Source: Carettochelys insculpta (lineage: Eukaryota > Chordata > Testudines > Carettochelyidae). From it: a stretch of 64,000 nt of DNA. The notes below the pieces were generated by a model. The model did not search any database and was not told the origin of the DNA. It saw nothing but the letters and a program-made list of their open reading frames with translations. Numbering within the stretch: position 1 is the first letter of the stretch; each line of letters opens with the position of its first letter. Position numbers and translations under genes: made by a program. Shown one piece after another: positions 32,686 to 44,983 of this stretch. Location of the stretch: positions 113,160,501 to 113,224,500 of the forward strand of contig NC_134137.1 in the NCBI RefSeq assembly GCF_033958435.1. The letters run 5' to 3'.

Positions 32686-33011
32686 CAGTTGAACCTCTTC
32701 TGTCTGGCACCCTTGGGACCTGATCAGTGCTGGATAAGAGAATTTGCTGGCCAAAGGGAGGTCAATATCGTCTAGCATGATTACCAACACTACCACTGCT
32801 TACTGGGCTCTTAGAAGACATTAAGGGGTAAATTACTGATAAATAACAGCACAGATCACTGAGATCCAGTGCTGGTGCCTATAAATACACTTTATAGAAC
32901 CATGGGAAACTTGGCCATACCGATGATAAGTGATTGTCCCTCTAGCTAAAATCATGTCAGATTATGGATATTGCCGAACGAGAGCCTTCTTGACTAGAAA
33001 GGTTCAATCTG
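32686..33011 (-). mobile_element. Tigger/pogo-like MITE, copy 2
   Basis: The ends are CAGTTGAACCTCTTCTGTC at the left and AGGTTCAATCTG followed by TA at the right. It is inverted relative to the copies at 7,722 and 62,976. Body words shared with them include GGGGTAAAT, CTTAGAAGACATTAAGG and CTTGGGACCTGATCAG. Confidence 0.72.
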
Positions 33012-33075
33012 TACCATGAAATTACCAATGTATGGGAGAATCATCGTGACAAACAGAGGAAAACAGAGAATTAAA

Positions 33076-33345
33076 CCTGGTCTACTCTAAAAGTACTACA
33101 CTGGGTGCAGCTGCACTGCACAGCATCCGGTGGTGACTCTTCATGCCTACGGGAGAGGGGGTTCATCTCAATGTAATAAATCCATCTTTGAGAGAAGCAA
33201 AAGCTATGTGGTGGGGGAAGGCAGGGTGGGTGAAATTTTCCCATTCACCTAGTGCTGTCCACACAGGTACTTACGGTGGTGTAGCTTACATGGCCTGGGA
33301 GTGGGGACAGTGGCTTATTCACACACCTGTGCAACATAATATGGT
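33076..33345. mobile_element. DNA-transposon MITE fragment
   Basis: It starts CCTGGTCTACTCTAAAAG and contains TGTCCACACAGGTAC and ACGGTGGTGTAGCTTACAT. The start resembles a CCTGGTCTACACT-type inverted end, but the right end is lost near 33,345. The assignment is by eye. Confidence 0.45.
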
Positions 33346-33945
33346 CCAAGTAAGCGATCATGTGCACTTGCGCTTAGAAACCTGGGATTCTGACAGATGT
33401 GGCAATTTCCTGGTGCACCTTACTAAATTCAGCTTAATTAATATAGGAATTTATTGTTTTTTAAATGTGAACATATATCTGTTGATATGGGATTGTATGT
33501 AATTTCTGTAAACATATATAATGTAAAATCGAGGAAGTGTTATGAGCTGCAAAAGACTATTTAAAACAGTGTGCCAAACAAAAATGAACTGTTAAAATTC
33601 AGAGGGGTTGCCAAGACAGTTCTAGGGGTTATATGTTCAAATGTATCCCCAGTGGATTATGTAAGAACTCAGCCTTTTGAAGCTTTGTCCTGAGAAGGAA
33701 ACCACCTATGTCTTCAGGACAATTATCTCAGGATAACGTCAGGGGTCAAACTGTATAAAGGAGTCACCCTCCTATTCATGGGTGTTCTTGTGCTGAACCA
33801 AAGCAAGTTTAAATGTTTTAACCCCAGAAAGCCCCATTGGTGTGGTCTGAAGAACATATATTTCTCCATGCCCTTGTTGGAGCTGGGGAAATCTAGGGTA
33901 ATCTTATTGGCATGTCTGTAGGCTCTTTTATTGCTTTTATGGTTT
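33346..33945. other. No feature seen
   Basis: This is AT-rich single-copy-looking sequence up to the CR1 tail. Confidence 0.45.
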
Positions 33946-34560
33946 AGAATCATAGAATCATAGAATCCTAGGGCTGGAAGGGCCCTCAGGAGGTCATCGA
34001 GCCCAGCTCCCTGCCTAAAGCAGAATCAACCGCGAGTAAGTCATCCCAGACAGGACTGTGTCAAGCTGACTTAAAAACCTCTAGGTATGGAGATTCCACC
34101 ACCTCTCAAGGTAACACATTGCAGTGCTTCACCACTCTCCCAGTGAAATACTTTTTTCTAATATCCAGCCTACACCTCCCCCTCTGTAATGTGAGACCAT
34201 TGCTCCTTGTTCTGTCATCTGTAACTACTGAGAACAGCCTCTGTCCATCCTCTTTAGAGCCCCCTTCAGGAAGTTAAAGAGTGTTATCATCCCTCATTCT
34301 TCTCTTTTGCAAAGTAAATAAGCACAAATTCCTCAGCCTCTCCTCATAGGTCATGTTCTCCAGCTCCCTAATCATTTTCATTGCCCTCTTCTGAACTCAC
34401 TCCAGTGAGCTGACATCCTTTCTATATGGGGCGGGGCGGGGGGTAGAGCTGGATACAATACTCCAGATGTGGCCTCACGAGTGCTGAATAGAGGGGAATA
34501 ATAACTTCTCTAGATCTGCTGGAAATGCTCCTCGTAATCCACCCCAATATGCTGTTTCTC
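33946..34560 (-). mobile_element. CR1 LINE 3' end, inverted
   Basis: The left boundary is AGAATCATAGAATCATAGAA (33,946), the inverted CR1 tail repeat, followed by GGAAGGGCCCTCAGGAGGTC. Minus-strand sequence includes the DDRTEQGAMVSHYRGGGVGWILEKSIS-like part as decayed frames and the word [18 protein letters not shown] at about 34,500-34,450. No reverse transcriptase core is present. A GC-rich run GGGGCGGGGCGGGGGG lies at 34,429-34,444. Confidence 0.88.
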
Positions 34561-35982
34561 TGTAATGCTTTTACCTCAAGAATAAACATGATTGCAGGTA
34601 GGTAGTTATAGCCCCTGAGGAGAAAACAAAGCAATATTGAACAATCTGACTTGCTGGGGAATTCACTGAGAACCTGGAATTATCTACAGTCATGAGGAGT
34701 CTGATTCAGATCCTTACCTAAGGTGTGATGTCTGAGGTATCACAAACCTAAAAGTGGATACCACTGCTGAATCTATGGGAGAAGGGGAGATATTGGTGCA
34801 CTTTCCTGACCTGTGACAGGGATCAGGTGGGCAAAGTGGACCAGAAGGAAAGATGGAGACTGCAGTAAAGTGGTGATAGAAGAGAAAGAAATGGAGAGAG
34901 TCTGCCTTTGGAAACTGATAGTACATAGTTCAGGTTCACTGCCTATGTCTTCTCTTGGGTCGGGTCCACCTACTTTCTCTGCTTAGCAGGCTGGTACTAA
35001 GCCAATTTACCAGAGCAGGGTTGTGGAAACCTTCAACTCTATCATCTCCAGGAAGTCTTTCTACCACTGGAGACCTTGGGCAAGTTTATCTCTCTTGGAA
35101 AGCAGCTGAGCTCATTACTGAACTGAACCTTAAAACATTTTTCTCAGTCCCATGCAAAACAAGCTATATCCTTGTTAAGAATGTAAGTGACAATAAACTA
35201 CTTTAGAGCATCATAACCTCTGCCACTGTATTTTGTAAGGTACACTGCACTCTAATGTATGCATGGGTAAAAACATTAAAAAGTGAGTTAATTACCACTT
35301 CCAGTCAGTTAAGATTATAATGATGCACATTTTTATCTATGGTTATAAGAAAAATAGGGCCAGATCATGAATCAGAAACCAATATGGCTCTGTTAACTTC
35401 AGTAGAGCTATGCCAATTTATACCACCTGTTTTGGAACTTTTTTAAACATATGAATGGTATTTTCTATATTATCTTAACTATCCGGACAAATAACAATGT
35501 AAGTGATCAGATTGGAAAAGATCATACAATTGCCTCATTGCCAGAATACAGATTGTAACACATCTGACACAATTATTTCCTGTTGATAATTTAAGAATTC
35601 AGTCTTATAATTGTTTAAATGATTCCCTTAAAGAGCCTTACCTGTTTTTTCCTTTTTGTTAAGACTGTCATCAGTGTAATGTACTGAAAGAGCCAACATG
35701 AATCAAATCAAATCTATTTTGTTATATTGTTGAAAACAGATGAGATATGATTAAATCCGTGAGTGCACCCCATTTCCTATTACACATCATTATAGGGGGA
35801 AAAAAGCATGTTAAAATGCAATGTCATTCCAAGATTTTTTTTTCATCTCATGAAGTGTACTAAACTGGGACCTCTTCATGTTTGTAGCCATGGAAATTCA
35901 CAAAATACATTTCAGCTGAAGTTCTTTTTGCAGTTGATTGCAGGCAATATTTAAAGTTATGAGACCAGTAAAATATACTAAG
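34561..35982. other. No gene; ancient repeat phrase within
   Basis: At about 35,358-35,440 a phrase around GCTCTGTTAACTTCAGTAGAGCT and CAATTTATACCACC resembles an ancient amniote repeat. It is palindromic around TCCATTGAAGTCAATGGA in better-preserved copies. The rest has no recognised feature. Confidence 0.4.
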
Positions 35983-35988
35983 CATGTA

Positions 35989-36264
35989 TGCAGTGTTGGT
36001 GTAACCATGTTGGTCCCAGGATACTAGAAAGACAAGGTGGGTGAGGTAATATTTTTTTAATGGACCAGCTCCTGTTGTGAGAGAGACAAGTTTTCAGACT
36101 TACGCAGAGCTTGTTTTCAGATTTGAGAAATGTACTCAGAGTTCATTCTGTATACATTTCCCTGACTTTGAGACGAGCTTTGCGTAAGCTTGAAGACTTC
36201 TCTTTTAAAACTGAAGCTGGTCCAGTAAAAAGATATTACCTCACCCACCTTGTCTTCTATATAC
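35989..36264. mobile_element. Penelope-like/SINE inverted dimer, second family
   Basis: The left half reads GCAGTGTTGGTGTAACCATG and AGACAAGGTGGGTGAGGTAAT; the right half mirrors it with ATTACCTCACCCACCTTGTCTTC. CATGTA lies on both sides (35,983-35,988 and 36,265-36,270). The centre has decayed CTGAAAACAAGCT and GAAAACTTGT words, equivalent to the hairpin region of the better copy at 48.35 kb. It is old and diverged. Confidence 0.68.
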
Positions 36265-36270
36265 CATGTA

Positions 36271-37799
36271 AGCAAATATTATTCTGGTATAAAATAAGAA
36301 GGTGTGTTTTTAAAAAGTAAACGGCTTCTTGGTCCTTTCACCAACCAATTTATGAAATGTTGAAGTCATCACATCCCAGCAAGATGGTGTTTGCATCCAA
36401 GAGTAAACACTGAATGGTGATCTACTGTTCAGAATAAAGATATTAAATATAAAATATAGACTGTTTGGAAATCCCCCTCAGGTTTTCATTTTTTTTCATG
36501 AACTCCATTCTCAGACCATGTAGCCAAGTCAAGAAATTAACTGGGGAACCTTCCATTACTACCTAAGCGTGGCACAGAATCTAGTTAATAGAATAAGCTG
36601 AAGAGCCCTTCCAGTGCATATTTTCATTGTTTCCCCTTAAAAAGTGTTATCATTACAAGACAGCAAGTTGGTTATATGCATTGTTTAAAGACTTGTGCAT
36701 TTTGTAATCATACTGAAAGCATATGTAAAACTTCACAATGAGTTATTTTGGTGGTGCCATTTGGTGCTTACTAAAAATCTGTCTTCAAGGACGTTACCAG
36801 GCCACAGCATTCAGCTTTAGTTATTTTACCAGAGGTGAAATAGGTTTTTCTGTAGAAGTACAAACCTTAAATTCCAGGGACAGAATAATTCAAAAAGGTC
36901 AATTTCCCCTGTGAACTATGAATGTCACAGATTTCCTAGAAACTAAAGCAAGCATGAAAAATTCAGTTAAACTGAGAAGCTGCAGCTAAAATTCAAATTA
37001 TTTCCATCTGAAGTGAAAAATGATGACATAAATACCCCATTCAGTGAGGATTCTACAATTGTTCTTGGTAATTAGCCCCAAATTTAATTTTAATATGTGT
37101 GTGCATGCATGCACGTGCGCGTACACGCGCGCACACACACACAAATAAAATAAAATAAAGTAAAACCCAAGATGTTGGCAGTGAAAAAAGCAACATAAGT
37201 ATGGCAAGATTCCAAGATTCAGACCAATCTGGAGTCATCTTTAGATGTGTGAAAATAGCTGAAAAAAGAATTTTAGCACTCAAGACATCTTATCTTGGTA
37301 AAATGTTACTTGGTTTTGAATGATTGACACAAGCTCTTATATCTGTAGATTTGAACAGAGAATGCTCAGTATCTAATAAATGATGCTCCTCAGATAGTTC
37401 AACCATTTGTTTGTTCAGAAAATCACATGCAGAGCTGCCTGGGTCAGATGCTGAGGAAACATTCCATTGTCTTATGCAGATGAAGCTGTCCTTTTGTACA
37501 GAACCATGATATTTACCAAAGTATAGATGGTAATTTTTGCATAAAATATTACTTCTGCTGCAGAAACAAGAGTGTTGGAGATTTAATGAGCTGAACCCAT
37601 GTCAGAAAGCAGAAATTTTATTTCCTGCTATGGATTTTTTTAAGTGACTATTGGAGTGTACTTTAGCTCTGAGGGTCTGGCGTATAAGAATCTCTCAAAT
37701 ACAGGTTTGCTGCAGTTTCAAATACATTTTGGCTTATTATTAATACTGGCTTACAAATCACTGTAATCTATAAGAAAGAGTTTAGAATGGCTGGGTTTT
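36271..37799. other. AT-rich stretch, no gene
   Basis: No gene or TE is recognised apart from the alternating tract at 37,093. Confidence 0.45.
37093..37143. repeat. 51-bp alternating purine-pyrimidine tract, Z-DNA candidate
   Basis: Every base alternates purine and pyrimidine from 37,093 to 37,143, with TG, CA and CG steps and GCATGCATGC and CGCGCGCACACAC words. It is a compound microsatellite followed by a (TAAAA)n run. Confidence 0.7.
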
Positions 37800-38540
37800 G
37801 GCCACACTAGCCCCCACTTTTGGAGGGGCCATGGTAATGAGCTACTTCGGCAGATTCTAATGAGTAGCTGCTATGAATATGCTACACCTTATTGGCATAA
37901 TGGCAGCTGCAGGCACTTCAAAGGCACCACTTTTGAAATGCATGCTGCCTGTGTAGCTGGGGGCCTTTCAAAATGAACCCCTGATTTTGAAAGCCCCTTC
38001 TTCCAATTTGGTTTTGGGCAAAGTTTTGTCGACAAAATCTCGACAGAGCGGGTTTACCATGTGGACGCTCTGGCTGTGTCTACACTAGAAGCATTTGTCA
38101 ACAGAAGTTATTGCCGACAGGGAAATCTAGACAGAATCTCTGACAACAGATTGCATCTATGCACAACTTGCTCTGTCGACAGAGAACTGCCACACGGTAC
38201 TGCCCCCTGGTTCCAGAAAGCAAAATGGCAGCTCTTCAAAGAGGGCTGCTCAGCAAACAGAAGGCCTCTCTGTCAACAGCAGTGTCCACACTGCATGTCT
38301 GTGGACAGTACCCTGATGACGAATTGTTGTGCCTCACATTTTTGAGGGATAATACTGTTGAGGCAAATGCAGGGCTTTGTTGAGAATCTGTTGACAGACT
38401 GCTTTAAGTGCGTAGATGCTCCCTGAGTTATGTTGACAAAACTTCCCTTCTCAGCAAAACTCTCCAGTGTCAACCCAGCCTGTGACTTTTGTGACAAAAG
38501 GCTTACTCTGTCGACAAAGAGTTCTCGTGTAGACCCAACC
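37800..38540. mobile_element. Outer Harbinger-type MITE(s), interrupted
   Basis: The left end reads GGCCACACTAGCCCCC and the right end GTTCTCGTGTAGACCCAACC. The body before 38,019 matches a family also seen at 50,829 (GCATAATGGCAGCTGC word), and the part at 38,020-38,071 and 38,481-38,540 has TTTTGTCGACAAAA words. It may be two fused elements. The MITE at 38,072-38,480 sits inside it. Confidence 0.6.
38072..38480. mobile_element. Harbinger-type MITE nested in another
   Basis: The ends GGCTGTGTCTACACTAG and CTCCAGTGTCAACCCAGCC are inverted. The flanking triplets TCT and TGT differ by one base. It has TCTGTCGACAGAG and GTTGACAAAAC words and is related to the copy at 9,949. Confidence 0.74.
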
Positions 38541-38581
38541 CATCAGTGTTACACCTCCTGGCTGAGAGGCAGAATGCCTAA

Positions 38582-39032
38582 GGCTAAGGTTACACTAGCG
38601 AGTTTTGCCAGCAAAGCCCCAGTTTTGTCAACAAAACTAGTGGAGCATCCACAAACAAAATGGAATTTGTCGACAGTATCTCAAGAAAAGTTGACACCTT
38701 TGCCAACAACCCTCTGGCTCTCCCAGCTGAGGAAGAGTGCCTTTGTTGACAGATCCTGTTGACAAACAAGCTGTGTGGATGCTCTGGGTGTGTGGGCAGG
38801 GCTTCTTTCAGCCGAGAGGGTGTCCAGGGTAATGGACAACCCTGTCTGCTGTGCTTCCAGGTGCCTGTTTTGTTGAGAGAGCAGACAGACAGTCCGGCCA
38901 CTCTGTCAACACAGCAGAGAGCTCTTTTGATCCAGTTCCATGTGTGGTTGCACTCTGTCGTCAGAAGTTTTGTGGGGAAATCTCTTCTGACCATGACTTC
39001 TGCTGGTGGATGACTGTCATGTAACTGTAGCC
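38582..39032. mobile_element. Harbinger-type MITE (TTGTCGACAAAA family)
   Basis: The ends are GGCTAAGGTTACACTAGCG and ATGTAACTGTAGCC. TAA is duplicated at 38,579-38,581 and 39,033-39,035. The interior matches the copies at 4,072, 12,945 and 46,139 closely (GTTTTGTCAACAAAAC, GCTGTGTGGATGCTCTGG). Confidence 0.88.
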
Positions 39033-39219
39033 TAAGACTGTACCCAGGCATTTTCAGATATACAAAAAAGCTATTTTAAGTGAATCCAAATACTTGTTAA
39101 CTTCCTTATTTCTCCTTATTATTACCCTGTTATGTATGAAGATATTACCTAATAAAAACACTGAGCTTGGACCCATTGAAGTGTATGGGATTACTCACAT
39201 GATTAAATCTAAGCATATG

Positions 39220-39621
39220 CAGTACATCCCTGACTTAGGCGGAGATTGCGTTCTTGGCTACCCTGCGTAAGTTGAATTTTTGTGTAACTTGGGCAGTTAC
39301 CCCTTAGCAGCAAGGATGCAGGAACCAGGCAGCAGCCTGGCTTCCAGCTCCCCTCCACTATCCGGACCCGAGAAACTGACCAGCAGTGTGCTGCTCAGTT
39401 TCCCGGGTCCTGCTAGCAGAGGGAAGCCAGGAGCCAAGCTGCCACCTGGTTCTCAGCCCCCTGCCACTCCCGGGGACCGGGAAACTGCTCGTGTCAGGGT
39501 GACAGCTGACAGTCAGGCTGCTGCCCCTGGCAGGAGCGGCTTCCCCGCTCCTGTCAGGGATGGCAGCTGTGTTAACTCAAGACATGCAGAACTTGGTTGC
39601 AGGTATCTCAGGGGTTTACTG
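39220..39621. mobile_element. Tigger-like MITE
   Basis: The left end CAGTACATCCCTGACTTAGG and right end TCTCAGGGGTTTACTG are inverted. TA follows at 39,622 and TG precedes. The interior is GC-rich with CTGCTCAGTTTCCCGGGTCC. The open frame at 39,280-39,708 crosses it and is not a gene. Confidence 0.6.
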
Positions 39622-42600
39622 TACTTAGTTATGATTTTGAAGCAGGATCTGTTTCCTTTGCACTTATTCTTGAACCTCAGGAAACAGGGAATTCAGCTTT
39701 TGATTTAGATTGAAGGAAGAATAGTCTGTTATCCATGGATTCAAATTAATCTCTGGTATAACTCCATTGTAGTCAGTGGAGTTGCACTCAGTTCTGTTCT
39801 AGCATAAGAAGATCAAATTGTTCATTTTATATCCTCCATTTCTATTTTTAAAAGTTCCATTTGTGTAACCTATTATGGATAATAAATCACTTTGTGACAG
39901 AAATAATAATACTGACCATGCAACTATTTATCATTGTGATTGCTCTCTCCCTCCCCTATGCTAGCTTTCTGCTGTGCCTGCAACATCCAGGAAGGGCAGC
40001 AAACCAGTGCATCACCACCACTGGAGGTTTTTTCACAGAAGAGCTGGCACTGATAAAAAGTCACTTTCTCCTGAGAGCCAAGGCCTAACCCAACTCACAT
40101 TTGGTTTAAATGAGCCAAATGAAAATACAAGCACAAAGTCTGTGAGACAAATGTTCGATAAAGTTATTGGAAAATAAGACAAACACTGTAATCCTCACTC
40201 GTGTTCCTTATCATCACTACATCACTTCTGAAACATGACATTTAATGCTCAATGTTTACCTGACAGTCTCTTAAGAAATGTGTATTACATTTTCTTTTCG
40301 TGAAATCAAATAGTGTTTGTTGTAAATGATGTCTGACATGAAGTGTTTAGCTATTTCATGCATCAAATTGAGACACTTTAACAAGAGATGCAGACTTCAC
40401 ACCATCTCATTACGTACACCATTATAGCTGAAGAGTAGAATTCCGTCATTTGACTCAAGCCCACAAGATTTGATTTTCAAATTGCCAGAAGACCTCCCCA
40501 GTCCAGAGGATAAAGCAACATCTCATTGACACTGACATTGTTAAAATTTACAGGAAGTTATTTACTTAAGTCTTTGAGATGATAAAATTGTATGCATTGT
40601 AAATATTAAACAAACACATGGAAATAATGCCTCAGCTTAAAGAACAGAAAAACACATGCTTAGACTATTGCAATGAGCTCACTGCTTCTCATACTTATTG
40701 GGTCCTCAGGAGTCAGTCTCCTGCCCACCAAAAACTAAAAGTCTTCTCCTCTAATTTCCAAATTACCATCTGGAAATTTAAATATAGGTAGGATGCATTT
40801 TGGGGGGAATCCATTTTCATTTTAGTATAACAATTTCCTAGAAGTAAAAACAAAACAAAAATGCCACGGATGATTTGATGTTTAAATAGACACAAGCCAT
40901 TTGACTTCTTTAATGAATTTATATATTTGATGCAGAGAAATGGTGCTATTGTACAAAACTGCAGCTTTGGGATGTAGTACGAGAGGAGGGAAGGCAATTA
41001 CATTGTCATATTGTTAACTGCAATTTAAAATTTTTAATATATTTCTCACATTTAGAAAAAGTTTTTTTTTCTAAGTCACCGTATTTGTTTCCCTTAAATG
41101 ATGAGACAGTGACTGATGTTTTGCAATACTATCTAGCAAAAGAATAACTCAGTGACTCACAGTTAATACATGCTAGACTCCAATGTTTAAAAATAAATAC
41201 ACTCAAAACTTAGGCTACAATACAAAGGTTGTCTTCGTACTTTGGTACCTATGAATCAGTTTTAGAATTCTACTCTACAGTGGCAGCCTCATAGGTTGTG
41301 ATTGATCTGCAAATCTATACACTTTGGTTGCTAGCAACTTTTTGTCTCAGTTTTGCTCGCATCTATTTTATATGCAAGTCCTGTATCTGTGACTTCATCA
41401 TATCCAAGTCCTGCCACCAGATACAGAAGTGCTTTGTTCTGCTTCTTTTCATGCTAGAGGAGTTTTTCCTAGGGGTTGCTTCTTGTTCTAAAACATGAAA
41501 ATGTGCGAAGCATAAAACTCCAGCTGTGAATACTTACCTCCCCGCAGTGTTAAAAAGTTCAATATACAAAACACCTGGTTTCAAGTAAAATGTACACCAA
41601 GATATATGGCAATGAGACAGATTTAATATACCCCATAGGGCCCTGAGGCAGTTTTTAAATTAAAGACACAACACCGATTTTTTTTCAAATGAGCCTTTTC
41701 CATTTCACAAATAATGAAACAATACCTCTTACAGTTGAAGAGAATGTTATAAGTAAAGAAAATAGTGGAGGGAAGGGAGATGATTGTCATGCAAATAAAA
41801 GTCAAATTACAAAGACTGTATATACACAGTACAAACATATTTGTTGTATGTTAGTGAAAGACATCTAAAATGTATAAGCACAGCCAAAAAAAAGGCTTTG
41901 GAAAAAAAAGGAATTGAAGCCTTCTCAGCCTGAATAATAAAATAAATAATATAGTTTGTTTGTATGTGTATGTATGAACACACATAATAAATTTATTGCT
42001 CAGGAAAATAAACTGAGCAATAATTTTAAACAAGTTCACAAAACAACTACCTTTCAACGAATTACTATACCTCTGACGTCATCCACATCTTAAATTCTAG
42101 GTGAAGAAATTAAAAAAAAAGCCAAAAGTTAAAATATCTAAGTTCATTTTTGAACTATAGCACAGTGTTAACATAGCTGGGTATGAATAATGACAAAGGA
42201 TGTATCCATGAAACAGCAAAGTATAAGGATGTCAAATTATGTAACAAATACAAATGTCAGAAACCAGCAAGACACAACAAAGTGGGTTACATGCAGAGAG
42301 TGAATCTGGTACAGGCGTAGACTGGCAGCTTTGTGATAGATACTGATTTATCTAAATTTTGCTATTCCAAAGGTCACCCATTAAAAGTCAGTGTGTACCT
42401 ACTGTTCCCATAAAGTGGTATCAGAAGTATGTGGAATATTTCCTATTCTGTGTCACTTAGCTATAACCCACGTGTTAACATTTGTTAACGTTTGTCATTT
42501 TAATGCTCACCACAGGATAGTAAAAGCTGAAAGTTGCTCCTGAATCAAGAGTCAGCCTTTATGTAATCTATGGGAAAAAGGAGAAAGACAGGCTCATGGG

Positions 42601-43656
42601 CAGACAGGAAGAAACCAGGCAAATTGAAGAAATATGCTTCCAATACACACACAAGTAGATTATGTTCCACAATAAATTGATGATGAGAAGGTACAAATGA
42701 AAAAGACCATTAAGATGCATGAAGAGAGAAATACCAAGCAAATGAATGATGAGAAAAGCCCAGAAGGAGCTATCCCAGCATACCTGCTGGATCGAGAGGG
42801 CCAGTGCAGGACAAAAGTTCTGTCCAACATGATAAAAACATAAAAGCAAAGAAAAAGACGGGAAATAGGAAGTATCTGTTACAAAAGTCCATGCAAAAGG
42901 AGAAACAGAAGTTTTAAAGGTGATCCATACAGGAAAGTGAAAGGAGACCTGGAAGAGAATGGTTACCAAAGTCTGTTTTGTTAGGATTGGCTTTACTTGA
43001 AAACCTACTAAATATGAACAAATTATTGGACCAATGGGTTTGTGTTTCGAGAAGGCTCATATAACATATGCTGAACTTAAATCTACATTTTATTTACCAA
43101 CCCTCAGTGTAAAGAAGAATCCTTCTTCCCCTCTGCACAGAGGTGCCATCATTGGGGTGAATGTGCAATGTGAATTAATTTGGCCTTGTGACTCAAGGGG
43201 TCAAAGTTACCTGAGGGAAATACGCACAGGTAACAAACAATCCCGAAAATGATGACATCATTAATGCAGTACTGCTTGTTCAAATGGGGTCTTACTAAAT
43301 ACTACACATAGACTCCTGCAAAATCAATTCTAAATAAGTCACCTTATTATATCTTACTGAAAGTGTATTTATTCTTTAATAGCTCATTTCAGCTCTTTTC
43401 AAAATAGCATAAGGTTGAAATCTAGGCCCTCTTTTTTGATTGGTAAAATATATTGTCAGCCAAGCCACAAGATAAGGTAAGATAGGTAAGATGGTTCTTC
43501 CATAACCAAGGAAAAATAGGATTTAGATTACACAAAGGATGTTGATTAAACCCACAATTGCAATATTTTGATAATTATCAGCTAATGTGTTGCTCAATTA
43601 GTGTACAATACTGTGCTACACTGCATGAAATGATGAGATGTAATTAATTTGATATA
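39622..43656. other. AT-rich stretch, no gene recognised
   Basis: An ancient-repeat phrase (ACTCCATTGTAGTCAGTGGAGT) lies at 39,760-39,781. The minus-strand frame at 42,568-42,969 (133 residues) is Phe/Leu/Ser-rich because the plus strand is purine-rich. It has no domain that I recognise. Confidence 0.45.
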
Positions 43657-44188
43657 CAGTAAAGTGTATTTTATCTGGTATTGGATCAGCCGGAACTCTC
43701 AAATAATCAGCACAAACCCCAGGCCATGAGGCCGCTTCCCCAAGCAGCACTTCTGCCTCTTCAGAGAGCAGAACTGAGTGTGCAAGCAATACTCCTCCCC
43801 TCGGGGACTGGCCTGCTCACACCTGCCCTGCATCCCTCTGGTCTGCGTGTGTGTGCAGCCAGTGGGCTTCTCAGCTCTCATGCCCAGTGTCTGCCACCCA
43901 GAGCACCTCCCTGCATGGCTTAGCCATGTGACAGTCCCGCCACTGGCTAGCTATGCTGCTCAGTCATGCGCAAGCCCACCAAGCAGCTCCATGAGCCACA
44001 CAGCCACATGCAAGGTAATGGGGCAGTGGTTGAGCAGCAGCCAGTGGTGGAGGAAGCTGAATTTTGTTATGGGGGGGGAGCGCTGACCCCCACATATGCC
44101 TCCCCCAGATGCTTTTTATTAGCTGGCATATTTGAACATCCAGTAGCCTCCCAGTACCGGGGTTGCTGGATATGAAAGAGTTTTATGT
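43657..44188. mobile_element. Tigger/pogo-like MITE, 532 bp
   Basis: The left end CAGTAAAGTGTATTTTATCTGG and right end CCAGTAGC...GAGTTTTATGT are imperfect inverted repeats, with TA outside both ends (43,655-43,656 and 44,189-44,190). Internal words include CCAGTACCGGGGTTGCTGG. There is no convincing gene inside. Confidence 0.68.
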
Positions 44189-44975
44189 TACAAATGTTTG
44201 TGTGTACTATAGCACTACACCAAGGCTCCATTCAGTGCGCATTTCATGGATATAGCTACACAGCTCTTACCAGCTTAGCAAAATGTCATAATTAGGTCAC
44301 TATATTGTACGGTATTTTTCCAGTGGCATCAGATCTGCAATATGCAGATGATGCAAACTGTAAAAAGTCCCCCAGGATTCTCCCTCTCCTCCCACTACCC
44401 TCCTGCCCAAATCTGATACCTTGAGCACTGGCCTTTTAAATATCTCACCTCCTACACAAAACTTGCTGATTATGCAGTCATATAAATGAATACATTTACG
44501 CACATGTACATAAGCTCCAGTGCTTTCTGGCTGATCAGATTCCCAGGCAGACCTCCTGATAAACCAGTCAGTAAGCTAGCAAACCAGACAGCCAGCTTAC
44601 ATCCCCAGCTTAGATTTATTTGATTTATTTAAATCTGGGGGGGGGTGTCACAATGGATTTTTTAAATTTCCATATTACAGGCAATTTTGCATTTCTGATT
44701 TTATTTTCTCTTCATCCATGAACTTTTTTGGAAATGCAAAATTTCCCACAGGATAGAAATCAGAGTTCCTGATCACTCCAACTTACAGCTGGCCTTAGAG
44801 GCTCCAGCACACTCTAACACCCATAAACCTGCCATCCAACATTTCTCTATTTAGTTCATTTGTTTAAACAATTTAAAATAAACACACAACAACAAAGTGC
44901 AAACAAAAAAAAAAGAGGAATAGCATGACCTTGCCATGGCCAGCTGACTTGGGCTCAGAGGGGCTAAAAATCCCG
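44189..44975. other. No feature seen
   Basis: This is AT-rich sequence with a GGGGGGGGG run at 44,637-44,645. Nothing gene-like is present. Confidence 0.45.
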
Positions 44976-44983
44976 GTGTGGAC

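Noticed and set aside
39280..39708. 142-residue plus-strand open frame
   Set aside because: It crosses a GC-rich Tigger-like MITE boundary and has no recognised domain.
42568..42969. 133-residue minus-strand open frame
   Set aside because: Rich in Phe, Leu and Ser because the opposite strand is purine-rich; no domain, homologue or splice context seen.
43681..44175. Overlapping short frames rich in Pro, Ser and Cys
   Set aside because: They lie inside a Tigger-like MITE and lack any domain.
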